34,804 nt of DNA from Oscillospiraceae bacterium (GCA_030523195.1 JAUNJC010000008.1:1-34804), one strand, 5' to 3'. Counted from the stretch's first letter, positions 1-7,999 are shown. Numbers and translations: made by a program. Notes: generated from the letters alone by a model not told the origin.

Positions 1-928
1 TGGTGGTTGTGGTGGTCGTAGTAGTTGTGGTTTCTGCATTAACCGTAAAACCCACTCTGTCGCTAAATGTGTATGTGCCTTTTGCATTGACAGAGGCAAC
101 ATCGACAGAATAGGTTCCTGCCTCTAATACCAATGCATAACTGGTTCCATTGTAGTTCATGTTCTGGGAAATACAGTTGTTATTCGCATCATAAATTCGG
201 ATATCATACCAATCCGTGTCACTGCAGGCATTCCAACTAAAAACCGTATTGGTTCGGTTGGTTCCGGCGGATACACTGACAGCTGGTTTTGAGGGGTAAA
301 CAATTGCCATACTCTCCAAAACTTCCACTATTTTAGAGATGGTCTTTGTTCCAACTTGTCCATCCGCAGTCAAACCATATGCGGACTGAAATTCTTTTAC
401 TTTGTTTACCGTTGCATCCCCATAGCGTCCATCTGCTGTCAAACCGGCGTTGATGATTTTGTTCAAAGCTGTCTGTATCCAAGCAACATGGCCATGATTG
501 TCGGCAGCTTGTGTATTTTTTGCCATTGTCGGGCTACCGGTTGGACGTGGATAAGGGATACCCAATGCATCATCTACAGCAATCGTAGTGGTAAGATCCA
601 GATTCACCCATCCAGAAACACAGACAATGCTGTCATTTCTTAAAACATAAATGCTGTTGGTACGCCCCCAGTTTCCGTTTATTTCTTCTACATGAAAACA
701 CTCATAGGTCTGTGCAGCCCCCAATTTAGCAGAACTGGTACTTGCTTCTTTATATACCCCTGCACCAGTTGTGCGAGTGGTCACATAGTATCCCACATCG
801 TACGCTTCTGCCACAATGGCAGTTCCCATGTCTGGCAAATCAGAAATTGGCTGTGCCATTCCAACAATAGTAACAGCAGCAGCAACGGTTCCGGCAAAAA
901 TTTGCCATATCTTTTTTGTTCTTATCAT
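1..928 (-). CDS. Secreted SH3b/peptidoglycan-binding protein, N-terminal part (runs off left edge)
   Basis: Open frame from ATG at 928 to the left edge without a stop. It starts with a basic, hydrophobic signal peptide ending near an AEA site (about residue 41). An SH3b-like segment follows (about 45-115), then one PG_binding_1 repeat (about 138-205, with LTADGRYGDATVNKVKEFQS), an Ig/FN3-like beta domain (about 213-300) and a Thr-only linker at the edge. A strong Shine-Dalgarno (GGGAGGAG) precedes the ATG. The last base at the edge is the first base of a Thr codon, and the first two bases at the right edge complete it, so this is probably the N-terminal half of the gene at 33096-34804; joined length 878 residues. 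Role inferred: exported, wall-binding, cellulosome-type protein. Confidence 0.85.
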   Translation of the reverse strand, partial: MIRTKKIWQIFAGTVAAAVTIVGMAQPISDLPDMGTAIVAEAYDVGYYVTTRTTGAGVYKEASTSSAKLGAAQTYECFHVEEINGNWGRTNSIYVLRNDSIVCVSGWVNLDLTTTIAVDDALGIPYPRPTGSPTMAKNTQAADNHGHVAWIQTALNKIINAGLTADGRYGDATVNKVKEFQSAYGLTADGQVGTKTISKIVEVLESMAIVYPSKPAVSVSAGTNRTNTVFSWNACSDTDWYDIRIYDANNNCISQNMNYNGTSYALVLEAGTYSVDVASVNAKGTYTFSDRVGFTVNAETTTTTTTTTT

Positions 929-983
929 CTTTATATTCTCCTCCCATCCTCCGTTAATTGTGTTCCATGCAATTAGAAAGTTG

Positions 984-1023
984 GCAATTCCGTGAATAGA
1001 ATGAGTTCTATCCACAGAATTGC
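984..1023. promoter_or_regulatory. Long imperfect palindrome upstream of the dockerin operon
   Basis: Arms GCAATTC/GAATTGC, GTG/CAC and ATAGAA/TTCTAT form a 16-pair stem with single mismatches around a 4-base loop. It lies in the predicted 5' leader about 55 bp before the start codon. No T-run follows on the coding side, so an operator or mRNA structure is more likely than a terminator. Confidence 0.5.
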
Positions 1024-1080
1024 AAGGACTACACTTGGGGAAGTGCATTTCAGAGCAGCATAAATGCCTTTCTTTTCCTT

Positions 1081-1090
1081 ATTATAACAT
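1081..1090 (-). promoter_or_regulatory. Extended -10 promoter of the dockerin operon
   Basis: On the minus strand TG-T-TATAAT forms an extended -10 element; the -35 position (TTCCAT at 17 bp) is weak. It would give a 5' leader of about 150 nt containing the 984-1023 hairpin. Confidence 0.5.
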
Positions 1091-1246
1091 GGGAATTTGG
1101 AAAATGGAATAGAATTTTCTAAAAAAATGAAAAGATGCAATTTTTTATGCAGTTTTTGCAAAAGAAATGGGGCGGTTTTGTGTGTTTTTCATAAGAGAGA
1201 ATCCAAAATATCCGTTTCTTTAAAAAGATACCGATTTTTCCTTTTG

Positions 1247-1318
1247 TTGCACAAAAAGTACAATAACATTGCATCAGAAGTATAAGAGCTATGCACAAAA
1301 AGCTGAATATTTGGGCAT
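1247..1318 (-). repeat. Tail motif of CRISPR cassette A
   Basis: Minus-strand copy of the tail found after the cassette terminators: units of the type TTCTTGTACTTCTAATGCAAA followed by a TTGTGCAAA variant. This copy is diverged (TTATACTTCTGATGCAA and TTTTTGTGCAA). Confidence 0.6.
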
Positions 1319-1320
1319 AA

Positions 1321-1356
1321 AAACACCGCCTGTCTCCAAAAGACAAACGGTGTTTT
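1321..1356 (-). terminator. Terminator of CRISPR cassette A
   Basis: ACACCG and CGGTGT arms plus a TTTGTCT/AGACAGG inner stem, with T-runs on both strands, so it may act bidirectionally between array A and the dockerin operon upstream region. Confidence 0.7.
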
Positions 1357-1379
1357 TTGTTTTTGCATGTTGTAAAAAG

Positions 1380-1481
1380 CAACTATACCCCACCCATTTT
1401 AGGGGGATGTAGTTGAACCGATGAACGAGTTAATCAAAGTCTCTCGTTTCAGACCCTGCCTATTTTAGGAGGGTGTAGTGG
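1380..1481 (-). CRISPR. CRISPR mini-array A (type VI-D repeat, 1 spacer)
   Basis: One full 36-nt repeat at 1446-1481 (minus strand begins CCACTACACC, ends GGGTCTGAAAC), a 30-nt spacer at 1416-1445, and a terminal repeat at 1380-1415 whose 3' end is changed so that it folds back on its 5' end (CAACTA.../...TAGTTG). The repeat has the C-rich stem and GTCTGAAAC end typical of Cas13d arrays. Confidence 0.88.
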
Positions 1482-1516
1482 AGGAAACAATACAAAAAAT
1501 CGTTCCTGTATCTTTT

Positions 1517-1545
1517 AGTATAGCACAAAATTACATAACTGTCAA
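1517..1545 (-). promoter_or_regulatory. Array A promoter
   Basis: TTGACA, 17 bp, TATACT on the minus strand, followed by the conserved leader with a small hairpin (ACGAT/ATCGT type) just before the first repeat. Confidence 0.85.
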
Positions 1546-1670
1546 GCCATTCTTGCAAGAAGATCTTTTTTTCCGTTCCGAAAGGTACACCCTTCCGCAC
1601 ACCGCTACAGGTGCAATTTTTTCGTCTGAAAAAGAGGAACCCCCCTCTTTTCAAACGTTCGCAAATAAGG

Positions 1671-1699
1671 TTGACTTTTCCGAACCAATCGGGTATACT
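1671..1699 (+). promoter_or_regulatory. Recombinase promoter
   Basis: TTGACT at 1671, 17-bp spacer, TATACT at 1694; transcription would start about 33 bases before the ATG at 1739. Confidence 0.8.
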
Positions 1700-1738
1700 G
1701 AAAGGGTACCTCATCACGGCCGCAGAAAGGAACCCCAT

Positions 1739-2374
1739 ATGATTTTTGGATATGCAAGAGTCAGCACGACTGACCAGAAACTAGACCGGCAAATTGCTGC
1801 ATTAAAAGAATTTGTGCCGGAAGAACGAAACATCTTGACCGACACCAGCAGTGGAAAACAGTTTGACCGCCCCGGTTATCATGCACTGGTGGGAACGGCA
1901 CACACAACGCCGCTTCTACGGAAAGGGGACACCCTTGTGATCACCAGTATTGACCGGCTTGGGAGAAACTATCAGGAAATCCAAGCCCAATGGTATCGAC
2001 TCACCAAAAAATTGCAAGTACAGATCAAAGTATTGGATATGCCATTGCTGGATACCACCGGAAAAAACAACTTAGAGAGCACATTGATTGCAGATTTGGT
2101 CTTGCAAATTCTCTCCTATGTCGCAGAAAAAGAACGGAACAGCATTCGGGAACGGCAGCGACAGGGCATTGAAACGGCAAAGGCAAAGGGTAGGCATCTG
2201 GGCAGACCCAATACACCCTTTCCAGAGCAATGGCAGAACGTCTATACGGAATGGAAAAACGGCGAAATCACAGCAGTAACGGCATATAAAACGTTAGGGC
2301 TGACGAAAACAACCTTTTACAAACTGGTCAAGCAGTACGAAGGCAGAACAGAAACGAAAAAACTTGAAAAATAA
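1739..2374 (+). CDS. Serine recombinase (resolvase/invertase family)
   Basis: 211 residues, usual length for a small resolvase or invertase. The N-terminal catalytic domain has GYARVSTTDQ with the nucleophile Ser9, then the DRLGRN arginine motif; the helix E region (LSYVAEKERNSIRERQRQG) leads to GRPNTPF and a C-terminal helix-turn-helix (about 160-205). The frame is open back to 1478, but that part lies in array A repeat and leader; the strong promoter at 1671-1699 fixes the start at 1739. Likely roles are plasmid multimer resolution or inversion. It sits exactly between two outward-firing CRISPR cassettes, so it could also act on cassette sequences (inference). Confidence 0.93.
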   Translation: MIFGYARVSTTDQKLDRQIAALKEFVPEERNILTDTSSGKQFDRPGYHALVGTAHTTPLLRKGDTLVITSIDRLGRNYQEIQAQWYRLTKKLQVQIKVLDMPLLDTTGKNNLESTLIADLVLQILSYVAEKERNSIRERQRQGIETAKAKGRHLGRPNTPFPEQWQNVYTEWKNGEITAVTAYKTLGLTKTTFYKLVKQYEGRTETKKLEK

Positions 2375-2375
2375 C

Positions 2376-2404
2376 TTGACAATTTGTGCGGTTTATGCTA
2401 TACT
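2376..2404 (+). promoter_or_regulatory. Array B promoter
   Basis: TTGACA at 2376, 17 bp, TATACT at 2399, directly after the recombinase stop codon; followed by the shared leader GGGACGATTTTTTGTATCG. Confidence 0.87.
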
Positions 2405-2439
2405 GCCCATTATAGGGACGATTTTTTGTATCGTTTCCT

Positions 2440-2543
2440 CCACTACACCCCCCTCAAAATAGGGAGGGTCTGAAACTGAGAAGTAAATCTCACCAATTCT
2501 AAATGTCCACAACTACACCCCCTAAAATGGGGAAGTGTAGTTG
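2440..2543 (+). CRISPR. CRISPR mini-array B (1 spacer)
   Basis: Repeat 2440-2476 (37 nt), spacer 2477-2509 (33 nt), terminal repeat 2510-2543 with fold-back arms CAACTACAC and GTGTAGTTG followed by CTTTTTAC. Same repeat family as array A, opposite orientation. Confidence 0.88.
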
Positions 2544-2571
2544 CTTTTTACATCATGCAAAAACAAAAAAA

Positions 2572-2606
2572 CACCGCCTGTCTCCAAAAGACAGACGGCT
2601 TTTTTT
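2572..2606 (+). terminator. Terminator of CRISPR cassette B
   Basis: CCGCCTGTCT / AGACAGACGG stem with one mismatch, followed by seven T. This hairpin family recurs after all seven arrays. Confidence 0.8.
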
Positions 2607-2621
2607 GCCCTATAAATTAAC

Positions 2622-2657
2622 TTCTTGTGTAAGCTTATTATACTTCTTATGCAAATA
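2622..2657 (+). repeat. Tail motif of cassette B (short)
   Basis: ACTTCTTGTGTAAG and TATACTTCTTATGCAAATA; a shortened copy of the two-unit tail seen after arrays C, D, E and G. Nothing convincing is coded between this point and the palindrome at 2951. Confidence 0.55.
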
Positions 2658-2950
2658 AAAAATATACTACAAACAAAAAAGGGAGCGGTCTATTTCAGAC
2701 TGCTCCCCTTTTCCTATTTAATATTTATTTGATGAACATATATTTTTCGATTTCTTTGAGAAACCTTTTCTGAACCGTCCGGCAGAATTGCTACGCTGTC
2801 TGCCTATGACCACTGTCCGCCTTGTTCTGTCCCTCAATTTGCAATCTGACCACACTAAATTTTCGTATTGCATATCATTTTGTTCTTTCAGATGGCGGAC
2901 AGCGGTTGTCTTGTTCTCCATCCAGTTTTCTTATCCAAATTGAAACGTTC

Positions 2951-3000
2951 TGCAGGGGACAGCTTGTCCCCTGCACCCCTCCGCCAAGCTGAGCCAGCTT
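2951..3000. repeat. Two adjacent perfect palindromes after the rep-type gene
   Basis: TGCAGGGGACA/TGTCCCCTGCA (11-bp stem, 3-base loop, 2951-2975) and AAGCT/AGCTT (2986-3000) lie just downstream of the minus-strand DUF3987 gene. No T-run follows; they may stabilise or process the mRNA end. Confidence 0.5.
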
Positions 3001-3063
3001 GACCGCAGTTGCTGTCCGACAGAGAAACCCCTATTCCTCAAGTGCACATTATTTACAATGCTT

Positions 3064-4737
3064 TTACAGATGCCAGAACGGCGAAATCAACACTTCAAAA
3101 GAATCCTTCCGCTTGCCGTTCAACACGGCTATTTTTCGCTCTGCCAACAGCGTATCCAACAACAGCTCACACTTCTCTGTGCGATTACTGCAAACCGTCC
3201 GCAGAATTTCTCTCCGGCTGATTCTCGGTTTTCCAATGGCGACAGTCTTCTCATACAGCTTTTGTTCCAGCTTTTGCAGCTCTTCTCCGGCAAAATCCCG
3301 CTCTGTGAACATGGTTTCATAGAAATATTCCAACAGCTGCACAGCACGAATGGCAGTATCCTTGTCAATGTATTCCGAATGCACACCCACATCCTGCCAC
3401 ATCATATGCAGCAACGCTGCCAGTTTGGCAACGGTAATCTCTGCTTTATTGAGAAAGGTCTTATGCACTTTCTGAACTTGCCACATCGTATCCAATGCCT
3501 GATGCACCATCTGACAGGCATCCTCCGACCAGGGAATGACCTGATTCGCATCCGGCATTTGATAAAATCGCTCTATCATATGAAAATACGCCGATTTGAC
3601 TGCTGCATCCCGAAACGGAATCCGAGAAGAATCCACCTTGTAACTCTCCAGATGGCACCATAAAAATCGCTGAATCAATCCATTATCCAATAATGCATCC
3701 GACTGTGTCAGGCGGTCAAACGTACGATACTGCGTGCCAATGCACATGGTAATCAACGGATGCTCCAACACAATCTCTCCGCCGGCATTCCGGCGATTAT
3801 AGGCATAGCGGTCTCCGCCAAACGCCTTTAAATATAAAATGTTATTGGCATTTCCATCTTTTGTATATTGACCCAGAATATTATGTAAGGTAGAAGGCTC
3901 GTCCGAAACGATGGCAGCTGTTTCCCTGCATTGAAACATTTTGACCGTCAACGCCTCTGTCGTGGTGTCATCCGATAAAATATTGGGGTTGCCCGGCGGA
4001 AGAATCGCATCCATCTGCATCTGTGCCGCTAAAATCTCCGCTTCTGTTTCCGGACAATCATCCGATTGCAGTTGTTTTTTCCTGTGCCGCAGCCGTTCCT
4101 CGTGAATATCCCGCTTTGCCTTGTAAGCAGACAATGCCTGTTGATAGGCAGGGGTTGCCTGTGCAATGCATTGCTGTAACGGTGCAAACACCGTTTTAAA
4201 GATTGGACTTTTACTCGCACCAGATTCTCCGACTAGCAACACATATAAATTCAAGGGAATGGTCTGGGTTTCATCCTCACAAAATATCGTGACGGCCTTT
4301 CGCTGTAAGGTAGCCGCACAGGCAGCCAGCATAGCCGTATAAACTGGTGCACGGTTCACTTTTAATGCAATGGCAATGCCATTGGCATAGGATTCAACCG
4401 CTGGCGGAAACACATTCTTTGGGAATTCCACGGCTTTGGTTTCCGACGATTCCATCTCTTGTATGGGAAGCCAGTGCTCCACGCTCTCAAAAATCTCTCT
4501 GGTGTTTTGCAGATAAGCACGATTGGAAAGGGAAAGCGAAACAGTTTCTGCTTGTTCTGCCAGAAAATTCAGAAAACAGCCGGCTGCTGCCACGTCTTCC
4601 ACCATCAGTGCTACATCACACAGCATCGAAAACGTTTGTTCGAGTTCTTTCTTGGTCCGTACTGTATTTTCAAAATACGAACGATAGGTATTTTTTTGAA
4701 CGGCATCTTTCCATGCCAACATTTGTTCTACTCGCAT
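3064..4737 (-). CDS. DUF3987 primase/helicase-type protein, probable plasmid replication protein
   Basis: 557 residues. The central P-loop is GESGASKS (170-177); the family features SDDTTTEAL (255-263) and the Walker B-like AAIVSDE (274-280) are both visible and identify DUF3987. Such proteins occur on plasmids, phages and genomic islands next to replication genes. It is the only replication-type protein in the window and lies beside the iteron region, so I infer a role in replication initiation or primosome loading. AGGAGG nine bases before the ATG supports the start. A minus-strand promoter at 5110-5138 gives a 5' leader of about 365 nt that is overlapped by an antisense RNA. The C-terminal about 110 residues look like a small helical DNA-binding domain. 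Confidence 0.8.
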   Translation of the reverse strand: MRVEQMLAWKDAVQKNTYRSYFENTVRTKKELEQTFSMLCDVALMVEDVAAAGCFLNFLAEQAETVSLSLSNRAYLQNTREIFESVEHWLPIQEMESSETKAVEFPKNVFPPAVESYANGIAIALKVNRAPVYTAMLAACAATLQRKAVTIFCEDETQTIPLNLYVLLVGESGASKSPIFKTVFAPLQQCIAQATPAYQQALSAYKAKRDIHEERLRHRKKQLQSDDCPETEAEILAAQMQMDAILPPGNPNILSDDTTTEALTVKMFQCRETAAIVSDEPSTLHNILGQYTKDGNANNILYLKAFGGDRYAYNRRNAGGEIVLEHPLITMCIGTQYRTFDRLTQSDALLDNGLIQRFLWCHLESYKVDSSRIPFRDAAVKSAYFHMIERFYQMPDANQVIPWSEDACQMVHQALDTMWQVQKVHKTFLNKAEITVAKLAALLHMMWQDVGVHSEYIDKDTAIRAVQLLEYFYETMFTERDFAGEELQKLEQKLYEKTVAIGKPRISRREILRTVCSNRTEKCELLLDTLLAERKIAVLNGKRKDSFEVLISPFWHL

Positions 4738-4929
4738 AGAAAAAATCCTCCTGTCTTGTCTTTTCCATACTTTTGCAATCAGAATAGTAAGAAAAACATA
4801 TTAAAACTGCAGTCATCTATCCCATATACCAGGGAAAACGGAATGACTTTCATTTTCCTGCCATAAAAAAGTGGCATTCCCATCAGCAGTTTTTTTACAA
4901 TCTCAGAACAAAAGTGCACAGAAAAAACC

Positions 4930-4958
4930 TTGACAAAAGGAATTCATCGTGTTATAAT
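4930..4958 (+). promoter_or_regulatory. Strong promoter of the antisense RNA
   Basis: Perfect consensus TTGACA (4930), 17 bp, TATAAT (4953). Confidence 0.88.
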
Positions 4959-4964
4959 TAGGGT

Positions 4965-5096
4965 AACAAGCAAAAAGACTGTAAAAGGTCTGCAACTCTG
5001 CCCTGCAAGGCGGAGAAATAGAAACAGCATGTTTTTCTTAGGGTGAGAAGACGCTGTACAAAGTGTGGTATTGTTCGCAGCAGTACCACATTTTTT
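4965..5096 (+). ncRNA. Putative antisense (counter-transcribed) RNA, copy-number control
   Basis: About 132 nt between a consensus promoter and a strong terminator, with no convincing plus-strand ORF. Internal stem-loops: AGAC/GTCT near the 5' end, CTCTGCC/GGCGGAG in the middle, ACAGC/GCTGT before the terminator. It is fully antisense to the predicted leader of the DUF3987 gene transcribed from 5110-5138. This is the usual geometry of plasmid ctRNAs that limit Rep synthesis. Function is inferred; promoter, structure and terminator are seen. Confidence 0.72.
5065..5096 (+). terminator. Terminator of the antisense RNA
   Basis: GTGGTATTG / CAGTACCAC 9-bp stem (one wobble), 7-base loop, then A and six T. 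Confidence 0.88.
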
Positions 5097-5109
5097 GTCC
5101 TCTGTTTTT

Positions 5110-5138
5110 ATTATATCATATTTTTCTGGAAAAAGCAA
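5110..5138 (-). promoter_or_regulatory. Promoter of the DUF3987 gene
   Basis: Minus strand TTGCTT, 17 bp, TATAAT; start point near 5103, just beyond the end of the antisense RNA, so the two transcripts overlap along the whole ncRNA. Confidence 0.75.
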
Positions 5139-5188
5139 GCACTTCTGAAAATTCATAACGAATATTTTTTATTTTCATTTTGAAAAGC

Positions 5189-5240
5189 AACAAGCTTCCG
5201 TCTCCTGTCATGGTGGATGGAAGCTTGTTTTATTTTTAAC
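5189..5240 (+). terminator. Rho-independent terminator between rep and iterons
   Basis: AACAAGCTTCC / GGAAGCTTGTT 11-bp stem followed by TTATTTTT. It probably insulates the iteron region from plus-strand transcription. Confidence 0.65.
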
Positions 5241-5250
5241 GATGCGAAAA

Positions 5251-6560
5251 ATAAACTGTCAAAGTGTCAAGTGTCAAAAAAACGGTTTTGACAGTTTGAC
5301 AGTTGCAGACGGTAGGATGCGAACGAAAAAGCAAGCAAATACGTGGTTTTTTCAAAAAATTCCATATTAAACCAATGTCAACTGTCAAAGTGTCAAAGAG
5401 TGTCAAAACGGGGGTTTGACAGTGAATTGTAAGCAAATACGCCATTTTCGAGTAACTGTCAAAGTGTCAAGGCAAAGTACGGATAAAAAAGTAAAAAAAT
5501 CATCCAACGAATGGAAGTATCAACGTGTCAAGTGTCAAAAAAACGATTTTGACAGTTTGACAGTTGGAGGGGCTGAAAGAATTGGCGAAAAAACAAGCAA
5601 ATACGTGGTTTTTTTCAAAAAATTCCATATTAAACCAATGTCAACTGTCAAAGTGTCAAAGAGTGTCGAAACGGGGGTTTGACAGTGAATTGTAAGCAAA
5701 TACGCCATTTTCAAGTAATTGTCAAACTGTCAAGGCAAAGTGCGGATAAAAAAGTAAAAAAATCATCCAACAAATGGGAGTGTCAAAGTGTCAAGGAATG
5801 TCAAGAAGAGATTTGACAGAAAAAATCAAGGAAATACACAAAATTCTATAAACTGTCAAACTGTCATAGAAGATATAAAAAAAGAATTTTTATAAATTAA
5901 TATATTTTTAATGATTATAACTTATTTTATTCATTTTAATTTTTTGACTTTTTTTCATTTTCCGCAAACCCCTTTGACAGTTTGACAGTTGATCGAAAAA
6001 CCGCGTATCTGCTTATAATTTACTGTCAAACCCCTGTTTTGACAGTCGTTGACACTTTGACAGTTGATGCTGGTTTAATGTGGAAATTCCTCAAAAAACC
6101 ACGTATTTGCTTACTTTTTCGTTCGCATCCTACCGTCTGCAACTGTCAAACTGTCAAAATCGTTTTTTTGACACTTGACAGTTTCCCGTTTGACACTTGT
6201 AGATCAGATATAGTTTCACTTTTTTATCCGCACTTTGCCTTGACACTTTGACAGTTACTCGAAAATGGCGTATTTGCTTACAATTCACTGTCAAACCCCC
6301 GTTTTGACACTCTTTGACACTTTGACAGTTGACATTGGTTTAATATGGAATTTTTTGAAAAAACCACGTATTTGCTTGCTTTTTCGTTCGCATCCTACCG
6401 TCTGCAACTGTCAAACTGTCAAAACCGTTTTTTTGACACTTGACAGTTTCCCGTTTGACACTTGTAGATCAGATATAGTTTCACTTTTTTATCCGCACTT
6501 TGCCTTGATCGTTTGACAATCTCTATTTTGACACTTTGACAGTTGACATTCTGACAGTTA
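5251..6560. other. Iteron region: probable replication origin and/or partition site
   Basis: Dozens of copies of a TGTCAA-core motif (typical pairs AACTGTCAAACTGTCAA and AAAGTGTCAA, or the complement TTTGACAGTTTGACAGTT). The left arm (about 5251-5850) holds two units repeated at about 262 bp with the core mainly as TGTCAA; the right arm (about 5975-6550) holds units at about 265 bp in inverted orientation. Between them, 5865-5960 is extremely A/T-rich. Inverted arms also share unique stretches such as GTTCGCATCCTACCGTCTGC and its complement. Known plasmid origins combine iterons with an AT-rich unwinding element; the parA start lies less than 200 bp downstream, so part of it may be a centromere. 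ORFs across this stretch are repeat artefacts. Confidence 0.8.
5865..5960. other. AT-rich centre of the iteron region (candidate DNA unwinding element)
   Basis: Almost only A and T for about 95 bases, with no iteron copies, exactly at the turn-over point between the two inverted arms. Confidence 0.6.
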
Positions 6561-6625
6561 CAAAGAAAATAGCCGAGGTGATGCAAAAACAGCATGGATG
6601 TTCGGAATCCATACACAAAAATCCC

Positions 6626-6654
6626 TTGCACTTTTTGTTTCCTTATGGTATCAT
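6626..6654 (+). promoter_or_regulatory. par operon promoter
   Basis: TTGCAC at 6626, 17 bp, TATCAT at 6649, about 85 bases before the parA start and next to the last iterons, so it could be autoregulated by the partition complex. Confidence 0.6.
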
Positions 6655-6743
6655 GAATACATAAGGTTCTTTGTGCAAAAATGGGAGAGGAGAGAAAAAC
6701 GAAACATGAAAAACAGACATCACACCACGAAGGAGGAGACTCC

Positions 6744-7499
6744 ATGCAGGTATTTGTAATTGCCAACCAGAAGGGCGGCATTGGGAAAACTACCACTGCC
6801 ACTGCCCTTTCTTCCATTTTGTCTGCCAAGGGACGGCACACTTTGCTCATTGATGCCGATCGGCAAGGCAATAGTACCGATACGTTTCAGGCAGCCATAG
6901 AGGGGCAGGCAACGCTTTACGATTTGCTGTTAGAGAAACCGCCTGTTCCCATCGAAGAGTGTATTCAGCATTTGTCGGCAGGTGACATCATTGCAGCGGA
7001 TCCGCTGCTCCGGAAAGCAGATGAAATTCTGACAGGCGATGTGGAGGGGCTCTATCGGCTCTCGGATGCCCTTTCTGCATTGTCCGGCTATGATGCGGTG
7101 GTGATTGATACGGCTCCCACCATTAACAGCTTGTTGCACAATGCTTTGATTGCTGCCACGGATGTGATTATTCCGGTCACGGCAGATCGCTATGCGTTGC
7201 AGGGGCTTTCTCAGCTGTATGAGACCATTCAGGCGGTCAAACGCCGGCAAAATCCAACCATGCAGATTGCTGGCTTGCTGCTGGTGAAATTCAGCCGGAG
7301 AACGAATCTCTCCAGAGAAGTACAGGAGAGCCTGACACGGATTGCAGAACAGATGGAAACTCGCTTGTTTTCGGTGTCCATTCGGGAGTGTGTCAAAGTG
7401 CGAGAGGCACAAGCCGTTCGCAAACCATTGTTGATATATGATGCACAATGTACAGCAGCACAGGATTATCTGGCGTTTGTGGAAGAGTTATTACAATAG
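6744..7499 (+). CDS. parA: ParA-family partition ATPase
   Basis: 251 residues beginning MQVFVIANQKGGIGKTTTA: the deviant Walker A motif KGGIGKTT (10-17) marks the ParA/MinD family. DADRQGN (switch I region) and VVIDTAPT (Walker B) follow in order. Small ParA without an N-terminal HTH, as in type Ib plasmid systems that pair with a ribbon-helix-helix centromere-binding protein. AAGGAGGAG five bases before the ATG at 6744 makes the upstream in-frame start at 6681 unlikely. It forms an operon with the RHH gene at 7663 and lies directly after the iteron region, its probable target. Confidence 0.95.
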   Translation: MQVFVIANQKGGIGKTTTATALSSILSAKGRHTLLIDADRQGNSTDTFQAAIEGQATLYDLLLEKPPVPIEECIQHLSAGDIIAADPLLRKADEILTGDVEGLYRLSDALSALSGYDAVVIDTAPTINSLLHNALIAATDVIIPVTADRYALQGLSQLYETIQAVKRRQNPTMQIAGLLLVKFSRRTNLSREVQESLTRIAEQMETRLFSVSIRECVKVREAQAVRKPLLIYDAQCTAAQDYLAFVEELLQ

Positions 7500-7539
7500 A
7501 GAACAGCACAATCTATTTTTCAATGACGGCGTAGATTCC

Positions 7540-7600
7540 ATGCCGCAGGCGACTGCGGTCACAGGCAGATAGCCGAGCGAATCTGTCGAACGATTCGGAA
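7540..7600. repeat. Small palindromes between parA and its partner
   Basis: CCGCAG/CTGCGG and CGAATC.../...CGATTCG inverted repeats in the 163-bp spacer; possible binding sites of the RHH protein. Weak evidence. Confidence 0.3.
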
Positions 7601-7662
7601 ATGATTTCCAAAAGAAATCCGAAAATTGATTTCCGTGAGAAAACAGAAAGGAAGGCACATAA

Positions 7663-7947
7663 ATGGCAAGAATAAAAACCTTTGGGGCAGATGATGGCTT
7701 ATTTGCTCCCAGAACCAATTTAACACAAGAAGTACAAAAGGAAGAAACAAGAAGTATCCGAAGTTTACACAAGAAACCATTAGAAATTGGTATGACACAG
7801 GGTCGCAAGGGGCTGAAGCTGAAGCGGATCAATATGGCATTTTCCGATGAAAATTATTTGTTTGTGCAGAAAGAGGCCAGACGGAATGGCGTGACTATGA
7901 CGGCATTTGTCAATGCGATACTGGATGATTATCGGATGGACGAGTGA
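7663..7947 (+). CDS. Ribbon-helix-helix protein, probable ParB-type partner of ParA
   Basis: 94 residues. The N-terminal half is polar and basic (probably flexible, able to contact ParA); the C-terminal about 45 residues (KRINMAFSDENYLFVQKEAR followed by an NGVTMTAFVNAIL helix) fit a ribbon-helix-helix: a strand with alternating residues and two helices. AAAGGAAGG precedes the ATG. Downstream of parA and of this size, it is most likely the centromere-binding protein; no sequence family beyond RHH can be named. Confidence 0.72.
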   Translation: MARIKTFGADDGLFAPRTNLTQEVQKEETRSIRSLHKKPLEIGMTQGRKGLKLKRINMAFSDENYLFVQKEARRNGVTMTAFVNAILDDYRMDE

Positions 7948-7999
7948 AAGTGTGAATGCTGTGTAAGAAAAAACAGAAATATGCAGAGGAGGGAATGCT

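Noticed and set aside
1478-1738. 87-codon N-terminal extension of the recombinase
   Set aside because: It runs through the array A repeat, leader and promoter and through the recombinase's own promoter; a resolvase starts at MIFGYARVS.
2718-2921. 67-aa minus-strand ORF
   Set aside because: Basic, low-complexity, no ribosome-binding site of note and no family features; it may be a remnant of a gene downstream of the rep-type gene.
3058-3663. 201-aa plus-strand ORF opposite the DUF3987 gene
   Set aside because: Antisense shadow of a gene with clear family motifs; no coding signals of its own.
5236-6516. Several 70-90 aa ORFs with repeated LTIHCQTPVLT and TVCNCQTVK segments
   Set aside because: They are translations of the TGTCAA iterons; near-identical peptides arise because the DNA units are repeated.
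6930-7448. 172-aa minus-strand ORF opposite parA
   Set aside because: Shadow of the ParA frame.
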